From Clostridiaceae bacterium (GTDB lineage Bacteria; Bacillota; Clostridia; UMGS1883; JAAYMJ01): a stretch of DNA of 7,080 nt. Both the position numbers and the translations under genes were made by a program. Every line of letters starts with the position of its first letter. Position 1 is the first letter of the stretch. Positions 1 through 5,625 of this stretch are shown piece after piece. The stretch covers positions 1 through 7,080 of the forward strand of contig JAAYMJ010000288.1 in NCBI GenBank assembly GCA_012521455.1, in the 5' to 3' direction. The notes beneath the pieces are model-generated. The model did no database searches, was not told the DNA's origin, and saw only the letters and a program-made list of their open reading frames with translations.

Positions 1-794
1 AAGCCTATCTCGCCGGCTTCAGCCTTCCCGCCATCCAGCGCCATATGCAGGATATTTTTTATAACCTGCGGCTGAAGCCCCGTGGTATATGAATTTATAA
101 TAAAAAAGGCAGGTTCATCCGAAAGGAGCCTTTTTGCCTTTAACACAAAGTCAAAAAGCTTGTCCTCCAGTTTCCAAACTTCCCCGTTTGGCCCCCTGCC
201 ATAGGAGGGCGGGTCCATGATAATGCCGTCGTATTTATTCCCCCGCCTGATTTCTCTTTCCACAAACTTTTCGCAGTCATCCACAATAAAGCGGACAAAA
301 CGGTTCCCTAAATTTGAAAGGTGCAAATTTTCTTTTGCCCATGTAACCATGCCCTTTGAGGCGTCAACATGCACAACGTCGGCCCCGGCATAGGCCGCAG
401 CCACCGTCGCGCCCCCTGTGTAGGCAAAAAGGTTCAAAACCTTTTTTTGCCCCTTTCTTTTTGAAAGCTTATCTATAATGTAATCCCAGTTAACCGCCTG
501 CTCGGGAAAAAGGCCGGTATGCTTAAAACCCATGGGCTTTATATAAAAGCGCAAGTCTTTATATGAAACCGTCCATTTTTCGGGAAGCTTAGAATTAAAA
601 GTCCACTGCCCCCCGCCTTTACTGGATCTATGATAATGGGCGTCGGCTTTGTGCCACAAATCATTTTCCTTGGTACTTTTCCATATAACTTGAGGATCGG
701 GTCTTCTCAGGATGTAACTTCCCCATCTTTCAAGCTTTTCCCCGTCTTTGGCGTCAATGCACTCATAATCAGAAAATCCGCTTGCAACCCACAT
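1..794 (-). CDS. Class I SAM-dependent methyltransferase, COG1092/RlmI-like (partial, 3' end missing)
   Basis: This gene probably encodes an SAM-dependent RNA methyltransferase; 264 residues are visible before the left edge cuts it. Motif I is NLFAYTGG (residues 121-128), followed by an acidic residue in HVDAS (D144), DD at 172-173 and the catalytic-type motif MDPPSYGRG (193-201). These match the Rossmann methyltransferase domain of the RlmI/RlmK group. The first 110 residues do not look like the PUA domain of E. coli RlmI; they carry conserved-looking stretches such as RRPDPQVIWK, HRSSKGGGQW and KPMGFKHTGLFPEQ. From memory, related clostridial proteins are just under 300 residues, so about 25-30 are missing. 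The ATG at 794-792 is supported by GGAGG at 800-804 with a 5-nt spacer, and by the promoter at 833-861. The family assignment is firm. The substrate (23S rRNA cytosine, as in RlmI, or another RNA) is inferred and uncertain. Confidence 0.88.
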   Translation of the reverse strand, partial: MWVASGFSDYECIDAKDGEKLERWGSYILRRPDPQVIWKSTKENDLWHKADAHYHRSSKGGGQWTFNSKLPEKWTVSYKDLRFYIKPMGFKHTGLFPEQAVNWDYIIDKLSKRKGQKKVLNLFAYTGGATVAAAYAGADVVHVDASKGMVTWAKENLHLSNLGNRFVRFIVDDCEKFVEREIRRGNKYDGIIMDPPSYGRGPNGEVWKLEDKLFDFVLKAKRLLSDEPAFFIINSYTTGLQPQVIKNILHMALDGGKAEAGEIG

Positions 795-832
795 TTTATC
801 CTCCGAATTTCCAAAAAATTTTAGCGATAATC

Positions 833-861
833 ATTTTACCACTTATAGTATTATTCGTCAA
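833..861 (-). promoter_or_regulatory. Sigma-A-type promoter of the methyltransferase gene
   Basis: On the minus strand, TTGACG (861-856) is followed by a 17-nt spacer and TAAAAT (838-833). Each hexamer matches the consensus at five of six positions, with ideal spacing. The expected transcript start near 826 gives a leader of about 30 nt containing GGAGG. The -35 hexamer lies inside the inverted repeat at 853-870, so a repressor bound there could block it. Confidence 0.75.
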
Positions 862-870
862 TAAACGAAT
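853..870. repeat. Inverted repeat, candidate operator
   Basis: ATTCGT (853-858) and ACGAAT (865-870) are perfect 6-bp arms separated by 6 nt. The repeat covers the -35 box of the methyltransferase promoter. It could be a dimeric regulator site or a short RNA hairpin. No known regulator motif is recognised. Confidence 0.4.
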
Positions 871-882
871 GTCCCAAATAAG

Positions 883-907
883 AAGCCGTATCTGCATGGC
901 TTTTTTA
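883..907 (+). terminator. Intrinsic terminator-like hairpin upstream of the methionine gene
   Basis: AAGCCGT (883-889) pairs with ATGGCTT (896-902), including one G-U pair, around a 6-nt loop. The T-run begins within the 3' arm and reaches 907. It points in the plus direction, yet no plus-strand gene ends before it in this window. It may insulate the gene at 1002 from antisense transcription crossing the methyltransferase gene, or it may be a leader attenuator. No antiterminator pairing for its 5' arm was found. Confidence 0.5.
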
Positions 908-909
908 TC

Positions 910-938
910 TTGCATTTTATTATGTTTTATATTAATAT
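910..938 (+). promoter_or_regulatory. Weak candidate promoter for the methionine synthase/MTHFR gene
   Basis: TTGCAT (910-915), a 17-nt spacer and TAATAT (933-938) lie in AT-rich sequence just after the hairpin at 883-907. The spacing is right, but the hexamers match consensus at only three and four of six positions. An alternative further upstream is TATAGT at 844-849 with a poor -35 at 821-826, which would place the hairpin inside the leader. Confidence 0.3.
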
Positions 939-1001
939 TAAAAAATATATACATTAAGTAAAAAGTAAATTGCAACCAAATCCGGCATAAGGGGGATTTT
1001 C

Positions 1002-2762
1002 ATGAATATTTTTGAAATCTTGAAAAAATCATACCTTGTGTTTGACGGCGGAATGGGGACATATTACCAGGAAAAAACCAAAAGCACAAAAAAGTGCGAG
1101 TTTGCAAATTTAGACGAAGAGGACATAATTTATAACATCCACCGTGAATATATCTTAGCAGGGTGCGACGCGATAAAGACAAACACCTTTGCCGCAAACC
1201 CGTACAGCTTAAACTGCGATTTTGAAACCGTAAGCCAGATTATAAAAAAAGGCTATGAAATCGCCGCAAAAGCTGCGGGGAAAAACGCCTTCGTCTTTGC
1301 CGATATCGGACCCATCCCGCCCAACGCCACAAAAGACCCTTTCAAGGTCTATAAGGAAATCGTGGACATCTTTTTATCCATGAACGCAAAGTACTTCCTC
1401 TTTGAAACCCTAAGCTCGGATGAAAATTTATATAAAATTTCAAAATACATAAAGAAAAAAGCCCCCGACAGCTTTATAATCGCAAGCTTTGCCGTAAGCC
1501 CCGAAGGCTTGACAAGGGAAGGGCTTTCAGGAAAGGTCTTGTTTGAAAGAACCTGCCAAAACCCGTATGTCGACTGCGTGGGCTTTAACTGCATATCGGG
1601 GGCATACCACCTTTTAAAATACATAAAAAATTTTGACCTTACCAAAAAATATGTATCCGTAATGCCTAACGCAGGATACCCCACCGTGATTGACAACCGC
1701 ACCTATTTTGAAAATAACCCCGTATATTTTTCCGACAAAATGGCCCAGCTTGCCCGCGCGGGGGTTAAGGTGCTGGGGGGCTGCTGCGGCACAACCCCTG
1801 AATTTATAAAATATACCATAAACAATTTAAAATACCTTCCTGAAGAAAAAAGCGCCGAACCCAAAATCTCCATAGCCGCGGCTTTAGAAAAAAAGCATGA
1901 AAATATTTTAATTGAAAAGATGAACAAGGGCCAAAAAGTTATCGCGGTGGAGCTTGACCCCCCTGTTGACACCGACATATCCTTTTTCCTAAAAGGGGCG
2001 GAAGAGCTCACTTTAGAAGGGGCCGACGCCATAACCATAGCCGACTGCCCCATCGCGAGGGCCAGGGTGGACTCAAGCTTGCTTGCCTGCAAGCTGAAGC
2101 GGGAAAAAAACATAAACACCATCCCCCACATGACCTGCCGCGACAGAAATATCAACGCCACAAAAGCCCTGCTTTTAGGCTTAAACATAGAAGGGGTGGA
2201 AAATGTCCTTGTGGTAACGGGGGACCCCATACCAAACGCCCAGCGGGATGAAATCAAAACCATGTTTGCCTTCAATTCCGCGATTTTGGCCGGCCATATA
2301 AAAACACTAAACGAAACCGTGTTCCAAAAACCCTTTACCATTTTCGCGGCGTTAAATGTAAACAGCAAAAACTTTGACCACCAGCTTGCGCACGCCCAAA
2401 AGAAAATTGAAAACGGTGTTTCGGTGTTTTTAACCCAGCCTGTGTTTACCGAAGAAGCCTTAAAAAACCTAAAACGGGCAAAGGAAAACCTTGACGCCAA
2501 AATCCTTTGCGGGATTTTGCCGATAGTTAGCTACAACAACGCCAACTTTATAAATAACGAAATATCGGGAATAACCGTTTCCGAAAGCATAATCGAAAGG
2601 TACAAGGGCATATCAAAGGAAGAGGCCTCAAAACTTGCGGTTGAAATCTCCCTGGACATAATAAATGCGGCAAAGGACTACTGCGACGGCTACTATTTAA
2701 TCACCCCTTTTAAAAGGATTGATATAATAAAAGAATTAATCCGTGAAATTAAAAAGATGTAG
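1002..2762 (+). CDS. yitJ: Bifunctional homocysteine S-methyltransferase / 5,10-methylenetetrahydrofolate reductase
   Basis: The 586-residue protein fuses two enzymes of the methionine/one-carbon pathway, like B. subtilis YitJ (about 610 residues). Residues 1-285 are a homocysteine S-methyltransferase barrel with FDGGMGT near the start and the zinc-binding cysteines C197 (in GFNC) and C261-C262 (in GGCCGTTPEF). Residues 305-586 resemble MetF: VELDPP with E317 at the position of the catalytic glutamate, VVTGDP (404-409) and TQPVF (478-482), which contact FAD and folate in this family. The expected reactions are reduction of methylene-THF to methyl-THF and methylation of homocysteine. The ATG at 1002 has AAGGGGGA ending 5 nt upstream, and the N-terminus fits the family. 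No cobalamin-binding MetH domain is present. The upstream region shows no S-box or T-box leader. The TAG stop abuts a terminator, so the gene is probably transcribed alone. Confidence 0.95.
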   Translation: MNIFEILKKSYLVFDGGMGTYYQEKTKSTKKCEFANLDEEDIIYNIHREYILAGCDAIKTNTFAANPYSLNCDFETVSQIIKKGYEIAAKAAGKNAFVFADIGPIPPNATKDPFKVYKEIVDIFLSMNAKYFLFETLSSDENLYKISKYIKKKAPDSFIIASFAVSPEGLTREGLSGKVLFERTCQNPYVDCVGFNCISGAYHLLKYIKNFDLTKKYVSVMPNAGYPTVIDNRTYFENNPVYFSDKMAQLARAGVKVLGGCCGTTPEFIKYTINNLKYLPEEKSAEPKISIAAALEKKHENILIEKMNKGQKVIAVELDPPVDTDISFFLKGAEELTLEGADAITIADCPIARARVDSSLLACKLKREKNINTIPHMTCRDRNINATKALLLGLNIEGVENVLVVTGDPIPNAQRDEIKTMFAFNSAILAGHIKTLNETVFQKPFTIFAALNVNSKNFDHQLAHAQKKIENGVSVFLTQPVFTEEALKNLKRAKENLDAKILCGILPIVSYNNANFINNEISGITVSESIIERYKGISKEEASKLAVEISLDIINAAKDYCDGYYLITPFKRIDIIKELIREIKKM

Positions 2763-2792
2763 AAAAAGGCGCCAGTTTTTAGGCGCCTTTTT
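2763..2792. terminator. Strong bidirectional terminator between the convergent yitJ-type gene and sigF
   Basis: AAAAAGGCGCC (2763-2773) and GGCGCCTTTTT (2782-2792) form a perfect 11-bp stem with an 8-nt loop. It starts directly after the TAG stop at 2760-2762. A- and T-runs on both sides allow it to work in either direction, so it probably also ends the spoIIA transcript, about 95 nt past the sigF stop. Confidence 0.9.
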
Positions 2793-2803
2793 AGTTAACC
2801 GTT

Positions 2804-2828
2804 CCTGCCCGCGCGGGTGGGATTTTTA
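2804..2828 (+). terminator. Possible second plus-strand terminator
   Basis: CCTGCCC (2804-2810) and GGGTGGG (2815-2821) form a 7-bp stem with two G-U pairs and a GCGC loop, followed by ATTTTTAT. It lies 12 nt beyond the main terminator and may act as a backup. The core CCCGCGCGGG is also a 10-bp DNA palindrome. Confidence 0.4.
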
Positions 2829-2829
2829 T

Positions 2830-2880
2830 ATGCTGCGGGTTTTTATGATTAATTAACCCCAAGGATTTATAAGGCAGCAT
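2830..2880. repeat. Two-part inverted repeat after sigF
   Basis: ATGCTGC (2830-2836) pairs perfectly with GCAGCAT (2874-2880). Immediately inside, GGGTT (2837-2841) pairs with AACCC (2855-2859), leaving 14 nt (2860-2873) bulged on one side. It starts 7 nt past the sigF stop on the minus strand and has no adjoining U-run, so it is not a normal terminator. It may be a stabilising 3' hairpin. Confidence 0.4.
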
Positions 2881-2887
2881 GGGCTTA

Positions 2888-3616
2888 CTACCTTATATCC
2901 ATAAGCTTTTCCCGCATTAAATTCAGAACCTTTTTTTCAATCCTTGAAACCTGCACTTGTGAAATCCCAAGCATTTTCGCAATCTCCGACTGGGTCTTTT
3001 GCTTAAAATACCGCAAAATGATAATCTGGCGCTCCTGTTTGTCAAAATCCCTCAGCGCCTCTTTTAACGCAACCTGGTTTATTATGTCCTCCTCATGCCC
3101 TGTGTCAACCGTCACCTTGTCAATTAAAAGCACCGGGTTTTGGTCCCCGTCATGAATAGTTTTATATATGGACTCGGTGTTTTGGGTGGCCTCAAGCGCC
3201 AATACCACATCTTCCTCGCCATACCCGATGTAGTCCGCGATTTCACCGATTGTCGGCTCCCTTAAAAGCTCTTTTTTTAGTATCTCCTGGGCGCTTTTGG
3301 CCTTTTGCGCGGTTTCCTTCACCGCCCGGCTCACCTTAATTATGCCGTCATCCCGCAAAAACCTCTTTATTTCCCCCATAATCATGGGCACCGCATATGT
3401 TGAAAACTGCACATTGTAGGAAGGGTCAAACTTATTTACCGCCTTAAGGAGCCCTATACAGCCTAGCTGGTATAAGTCTTCGCAGTCAACCCCTCGGCCC
3501 AAATACCTTCTTACAATACTCCAAATAAGCCCCGAATTGTTTTCAATCAAAAGCCTTTTTGCTTCCTCATCCCCGTTTTGGGCCCGCTTTATCAAACTAT
3601 GGTTATCTCTCTGCAA
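2888..3616 (-). CDS. sigF: RNA polymerase sporulation sigma factor F (SpoIIAC)
   Basis: Sigma-F directs early forespore transcription. With the TTG start chosen here the protein has 242 residues, close to other SigF proteins. Region 2 runs from about residue 30 to 97 and includes DLYQLGCIGLL, KFDPSYNVQFSTYAVPMIMGEI and RDDG. Region 3 includes the EPTIGEIADYIGYGEEDV segment. Region 4.2 holds the helix-turn-helix TQSEIAKMLGISQVQVSR. Sequence alone could suggest sigma-G, but third place behind spoIIAA and spoIIAB identifies sigma-F. The start is TTG at 3616-3614: GAGGTG (3627-3622) sits 5 nt upstream, whereas the in-frame GTG at 3625 lies inside that binding site. The gap to spoIIAB is 30 nt. 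The gene is co-transcribed from the promoter at 4471-4499. In the family, the protein is held inactive by SpoIIAB until released by SpoIIAA. Confidence 0.96.
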   Translation of the reverse strand: MQRDNHSLIKRAQNGDEEAKRLLIENNSGLIWSIVRRYLGRGVDCEDLYQLGCIGLLKAVNKFDPSYNVQFSTYAVPMIMGEIKRFLRDDGIIKVSRAVKETAQKAKSAQEILKKELLREPTIGEIADYIGYGEEDVVLALEATQNTESIYKTIHDGDQNPVLLIDKVTVDTGHEEDIINQVALKEALRDFDKQERQIIILRYFKQKTQSEIAKMLGISQVQVSRIEKKVLNLMREKLMDIR

Positions 3617-3646
3617 AACTATCACCTCGATTTACCAGAGAGAAAT

Positions 3647-4063
3647 TCACTTTATCTTTTTGGTCATAATAACCGTGGTACCCTTACCCTTTTGGGAAAT
3701 CACTTCCAAAGTGTCCATAAAAGTTTCCATAACGGTAAACCCCATTCCGCTTCGCTCTTCTTCAGGCTTTGTGGTAAACAAGGGCTGCATAGCCTGCTTT
3801 ACATCCTCAATCCCCTTTCCTTTATCCTCAACAATTACCTTTACTTCCTTCCCGTTAAGCTCGCAGGTTATGTACACAACGCCTTCCTCATCGTCATAGG
3901 CATGAATTATGGCGTTTGTCACCGCCTCACTCACCGCGGTTTTAATATCCGCAAGCTCGTCTAAAGTGGGGTCAAGCCTTGAAACAAAGGCCGCCACCAC
4001 AATCCGGGCAAGACTTTCGTTTACGCCCTTGCTTTTAAATTCAATTTTTATGTAATTATCCAT
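3647..4063 (-). CDS. spoIIAB: Anti-sigma F factor / serine-protein kinase SpoIIAB
   Basis: This 138-residue GHKL-fold ATPase binds and inhibits sigma-F and phosphorylates SpoIIAA. The N box [12 protein letters not shown] carries E46 and N50 at the same numbers as in B. subtilis SpoIIAB. The G1 box is EDKGKGI (79-85) and the G2 region with ATP lid is [16 protein letters not shown] (94-109). R20, a contact residue in the B. subtilis protein, is also present. The C-terminus is about 8 residues shorter than in B. subtilis. The ATG at 4063-4061 has a modest GGGTG site 7 nt upstream and a better AAAGGA lying somewhat far away. The gene starts 22 nt after spoIIAA, where the B. subtilis genes are more tightly joined. 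As the middle gene of spoIIA, it should be made together with its partner proteins. Confidence 0.97.
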   Translation of the reverse strand: MDNYIKIEFKSKGVNESLARIVVAAFVSRLDPTLDELADIKTAVSEAVTNAIIHAYDDEEGVVYITCELNGKEVKVIVEDKGKGIEDVKQAMQPLFTTKPEEERSGMGFTVMETFMDTLEVISQKGKGTTVIMTKKIK

Positions 4064-4085
4064 TTTAAAACACCCATTCCTTTCG

Positions 4086-4424
4086 TTACAAAAGTTTTTT
4101 TATTGCTTCATCCAAATTGTCATTCACAGGTATCAGCTTTTGAATTCCCGATATGTCAATAATCCTTTTTATCTGCCGGTTGGGCTTTACAATAATCACC
4201 TTGCCCCCCACAGCCTTGATGGACTTGTACCTGCCGATAATCACGCCAATACCCGACGAATCCATAAACTCAAGGCGGGAAAAATCAAATATTAAGTTTT
4301 TAACTTTTGAATTTAGTATCTCATTATCAATCTTTTCCCTTACAAAACCAGCGTAATGGGCGTCCAGTTCCCCTTTTAGCGTCACAACCAGCGTATTAAA
4401 ATGCCTCTTCATTTTTATGTCCAA
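4086..4424 (-). CDS. spoIIAA: Anti-sigma F factor antagonist SpoIIAA (STAS domain)
   Basis: This small STAS-domain protein binds SpoIIAB when unphosphorylated and frees sigma-F. The domain covers almost the whole protein: [11 protein letters not shown] near the N-terminus, then [17 protein letters not shown]. The first serine of DSSG (S56 with the start used here) corresponds to B. subtilis S58, the residue phosphorylated by SpoIIAB. The start is uncertain. TTG at 4424-4422 has GAGGTG (4435-4430) 5 nt upstream and gives 112 residues. GTG at 4433 would add MLG and aligns slightly better with the B. subtilis N-terminus, but it lies inside that binding site. ATG at 4412 is a third option. It is the first gene of the spoIIA operon, just under 50 nt from the predicted transcript start. 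Confidence 0.95.
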   Translation of the reverse strand: MDIKMKRHFNTLVVTLKGELDAHYAGFVREKIDNEILNSKVKNLIFDFSRLEFMDSSGIGVIIGRYKSIKAVGGKVIIVKPNRQIKRIIDISGIQKLIPVNDNLDEAIKKLL

Positions 4425-4470
4425 TCCTAACACCTCTTTTAATTTAGATTTAGCACTCCTTAAATTATTA

Positions 4471-4499
4471 TCATTCTTCGTTTGTAAAAATTTTCCTTT
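4471..4499 (-). promoter_or_regulatory. Sigma-H promoter of the spoIIA operon
   Basis: On the minus strand AAAGGAAAA (4499-4491) matches the sigma-H -35 pattern RNAGGAWWW exactly. After 11 nt, GAAGAATGA (4479-4471) matches RNNGAATWW except for one position near the end. The spacing agrees with known sigma-H promoters, including spoIIA of B. subtilis. The transcript should begin near 4464. Confidence 0.82.
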
Positions 4500-4500
4500 A

Positions 4501-4525
4501 TATTTTTTTGAAATCTTTTGTCAAA
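4501..4525 (-). promoter_or_regulatory. Candidate Spo0A box, overlapping a sigma-A-like element
   Basis: TGTCAAA (4519-4525 on the plus strand) matches the Spo0A box TGTCGAA at six of seven positions. It is centred about 58 nt upstream of the predicted spoIIA start, a position suited to an activator. The same bases give TTGACA on the minus strand, and after 16 nt TATAAA (4502-4497) follows, so a sigma-A promoter reading could overlap the sigma-H -35. One function may explain the other; they cannot be separated by eye. Confidence 0.5.
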
Positions 4526-4646
4526 TTATGCGGTTGCCCTCCTAACCTTATTATTATTTGCATATTTGAAAAAGATTATACATATAATTTTAAGTTATAT
4601 TAAAAAATTTTATGAACAATTAAATTTTTTGTTAGTAAAGAACGTG

Positions 4647-4675
4647 TTGCAATTTCAAATAAATTGGATTATAAT
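4647..4675 (+). promoter_or_regulatory. Sigma-A-type promoter of the B6 kinase gene
   Basis: TTGCAA (4647-4652), a 17-nt spacer and a perfect TATAAT (4670-4675) form a good vegetative promoter. The transcript should start near 4682, leaving a leader of only about 18 nt before the ATG at 4700. It rules out the in-frame TTG at 4664, which lies inside the promoter. Confidence 0.75.
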
Positions 4676-4699
4676 TTTTGTATTGCAAAAATTAAGGGG

Positions 4700-5560
4700 A
4701 TGGTTGCCATAAGGTCAAAAAAGGTTGCGGCGCTTCACGATATTTCAGGCGTTGGAAAGTGCTCACTAACTTGCATAATTCCCATATTGTCAAAAATGAA
4801 GCACACCGTTTGCCCCGCGCCAACTGCGGTGCTTTCCACCATAACGAGGTTTTTTGAAAATTATGAGTTTATAGATTTAACAAAACACTTACCCGGCTAC
4901 TTTAAGCATTGGAAAGAGGAGGGCCTATCCTTTGACTGCGCGTATTCGGGCTTTTTAGGCTCCCATGAGCAGATTGACATTGTGATAGACTTTTTAAACT
5001 GCTTTGAAATCCCCCTTAAAGTCATAGACCCTGTATTCGGGGACGACAAGGAAATTTACCCTTGCTTTGACAAAACAATTGTGGATAAAATGAAGGAACT
5101 AATAAAACACGCCGACATCATCACCCCCAACGCGACGGAGGCGGCGTTTTTGCTTGACGAAAAACAAAGGGATATCGTTGAGTTATCCCTCATAAAAGAA
5201 ATGCTTGTAAGGCTTTCGGAAAAAGGGCCAAAAATTGCGGTTATAACCTGCGTGCCTGTAAAGGCGGGGGTTTTGAGCACCGCATGTTTTGATAAGGAAA
5301 ACAACAAATTCTATATAGTGCAAAACGACATCCTCCCCGTTGAGTACCCGGGAACAGGCGATGTTTTCTCAAGCGTTTTTTTAGGCTCCATTTTAAGAGG
5401 GGATAAAATTACCGACGCGTTAAACTACGCGGTAAATTACATTTATAATTTAATCAAGCACGCAATCAGCAAAAACTACCCTCCACGGGAAGGGCTTCCC
5501 ATTGAGGAAATGATTGATGAAATAGGTAAAAACATAATTTTTACCGCAGCGGAATTTTAA
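4700..5560 (+). CDS. Pyridoxal/pyridoxamine kinase (PdxK/PdxY-type, ribokinase fold)
   Basis: The 286-residue protein phosphorylates B6 vitamers (pyridoxal, pyridoxine or pyridoxamine) with ATP in PLP salvage. Seen in order: the substrate-side start KKVAALHDISGVGKCSL (7-23), PTAVLST (41-47), VIDPVFGDD (108-116), ITPNATEA (141-148) and the anion hole with catalytic aspartate GTGD (218-221). This order and the length fit the COG2240 kinases common in clostridia. Which vitamer is preferred cannot be read from the sequence. ThiD-type hydroxymethylpyrimidine kinase is less likely given the HDISG start. The ATG at 4700 fits the promoter position, and only a few residues precede the conserved HDISG, as in relatives. 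However, AAGGGG (4694-4699) touches this ATG with no spacer, which is unusual. The TAA stop overlaps the terminator. The gene is divergent from spoIIA and stands alone. Confidence 0.88.
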   Translation: MVAIRSKKVAALHDISGVGKCSLTCIIPILSKMKHTVCPAPTAVLSTITRFFENYEFIDLTKHLPGYFKHWKEEGLSFDCAYSGFLGSHEQIDIVIDFLNCFEIPLKVIDPVFGDDKEIYPCFDKTIVDKMKELIKHADIITPNATEAAFLLDEKQRDIVELSLIKEMLVRLSEKGPKIAVITCVPVKAGVLSTACFDKENNKFYIVQNDILPVEYPGTGDVFSSVFLGSILRGDKITDALNYAVNYIYNLIKHAISKNYPPREGLPIEEMIDEIGKNIIFTAAEF

Positions 5561-5586
5561 AAAACCCCCGTATCCGGGGGTTTTTT
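5559..5586 (+). terminator. Terminator of the B6 kinase gene
   Basis: AAAAAACCCCCG (5559-5570) and CGGGGGTTTTTT (5575-5586) form a perfect 12-bp stem with a TATC loop, beginning inside the TAA stop codon. The A-run on the far side would also allow it to work in the minus direction as a backup for pflA. Confidence 0.92.
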
Positions 5587-5597
5587 ATTTTTATCCC

Positions 5598-5625
5598 AAA
5601 AACAAAAAGGCGGCCCCGCCGCCTT
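5598..5625 (-). terminator. Terminator of pflA
   Basis: On the minus strand AAGGCGGC (5625-5618) and GCCGCCTT (5614-5607) form a perfect 8-bp stem with a GGG loop, followed by TTTGTTTTT. The 5' arm overlaps the pflA stop codon (5626-5624). It stands back-to-back with the kinase terminator. Confidence 0.9.

Noticed and set aside
630..824. Plus-strand frame of 64 codons
   Set aside because: It lies antisense to the N-terminal part of the methyltransferase gene and across its ribosome binding site.
795..1001. SAM (S-box) riboswitch or T-box ahead of the methionine gene
   Set aside because: No S-box core motifs or T-box sequence could be found by eye; the region is short and AT-rich.
1703..2500. 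Long minus-strand open frame of 265 codons
   Set aside because: It is antisense to the MTHFR half of the fusion enzyme, whose frame matches a known family throughout; the antisense product is Ser/Phe-rich and unlike any family I know.
2888..3616. Identification as sigma-G instead of sigma-F
   Set aside because: The two proteins are similar, but position directly behind spoIIAA and spoIIAB is the conserved setting of sigF.
3537..3964. Two overlapping plus-strand frames of 120 and 128 codons
   Set aside because: Both are antisense to spoIIAB and the start of sigF, which have clear family motifs; neither has a plausible start signal.
4518..4712. Plus-strand frame of 64 hydrophobic codons upstream of the B6 kinase
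   Set aside because: It begins with TTG without a ribosome binding site, is AT-rich low-complexity sequence, and runs through the kinase promoter and the Spo0A-like box of spoIIA.
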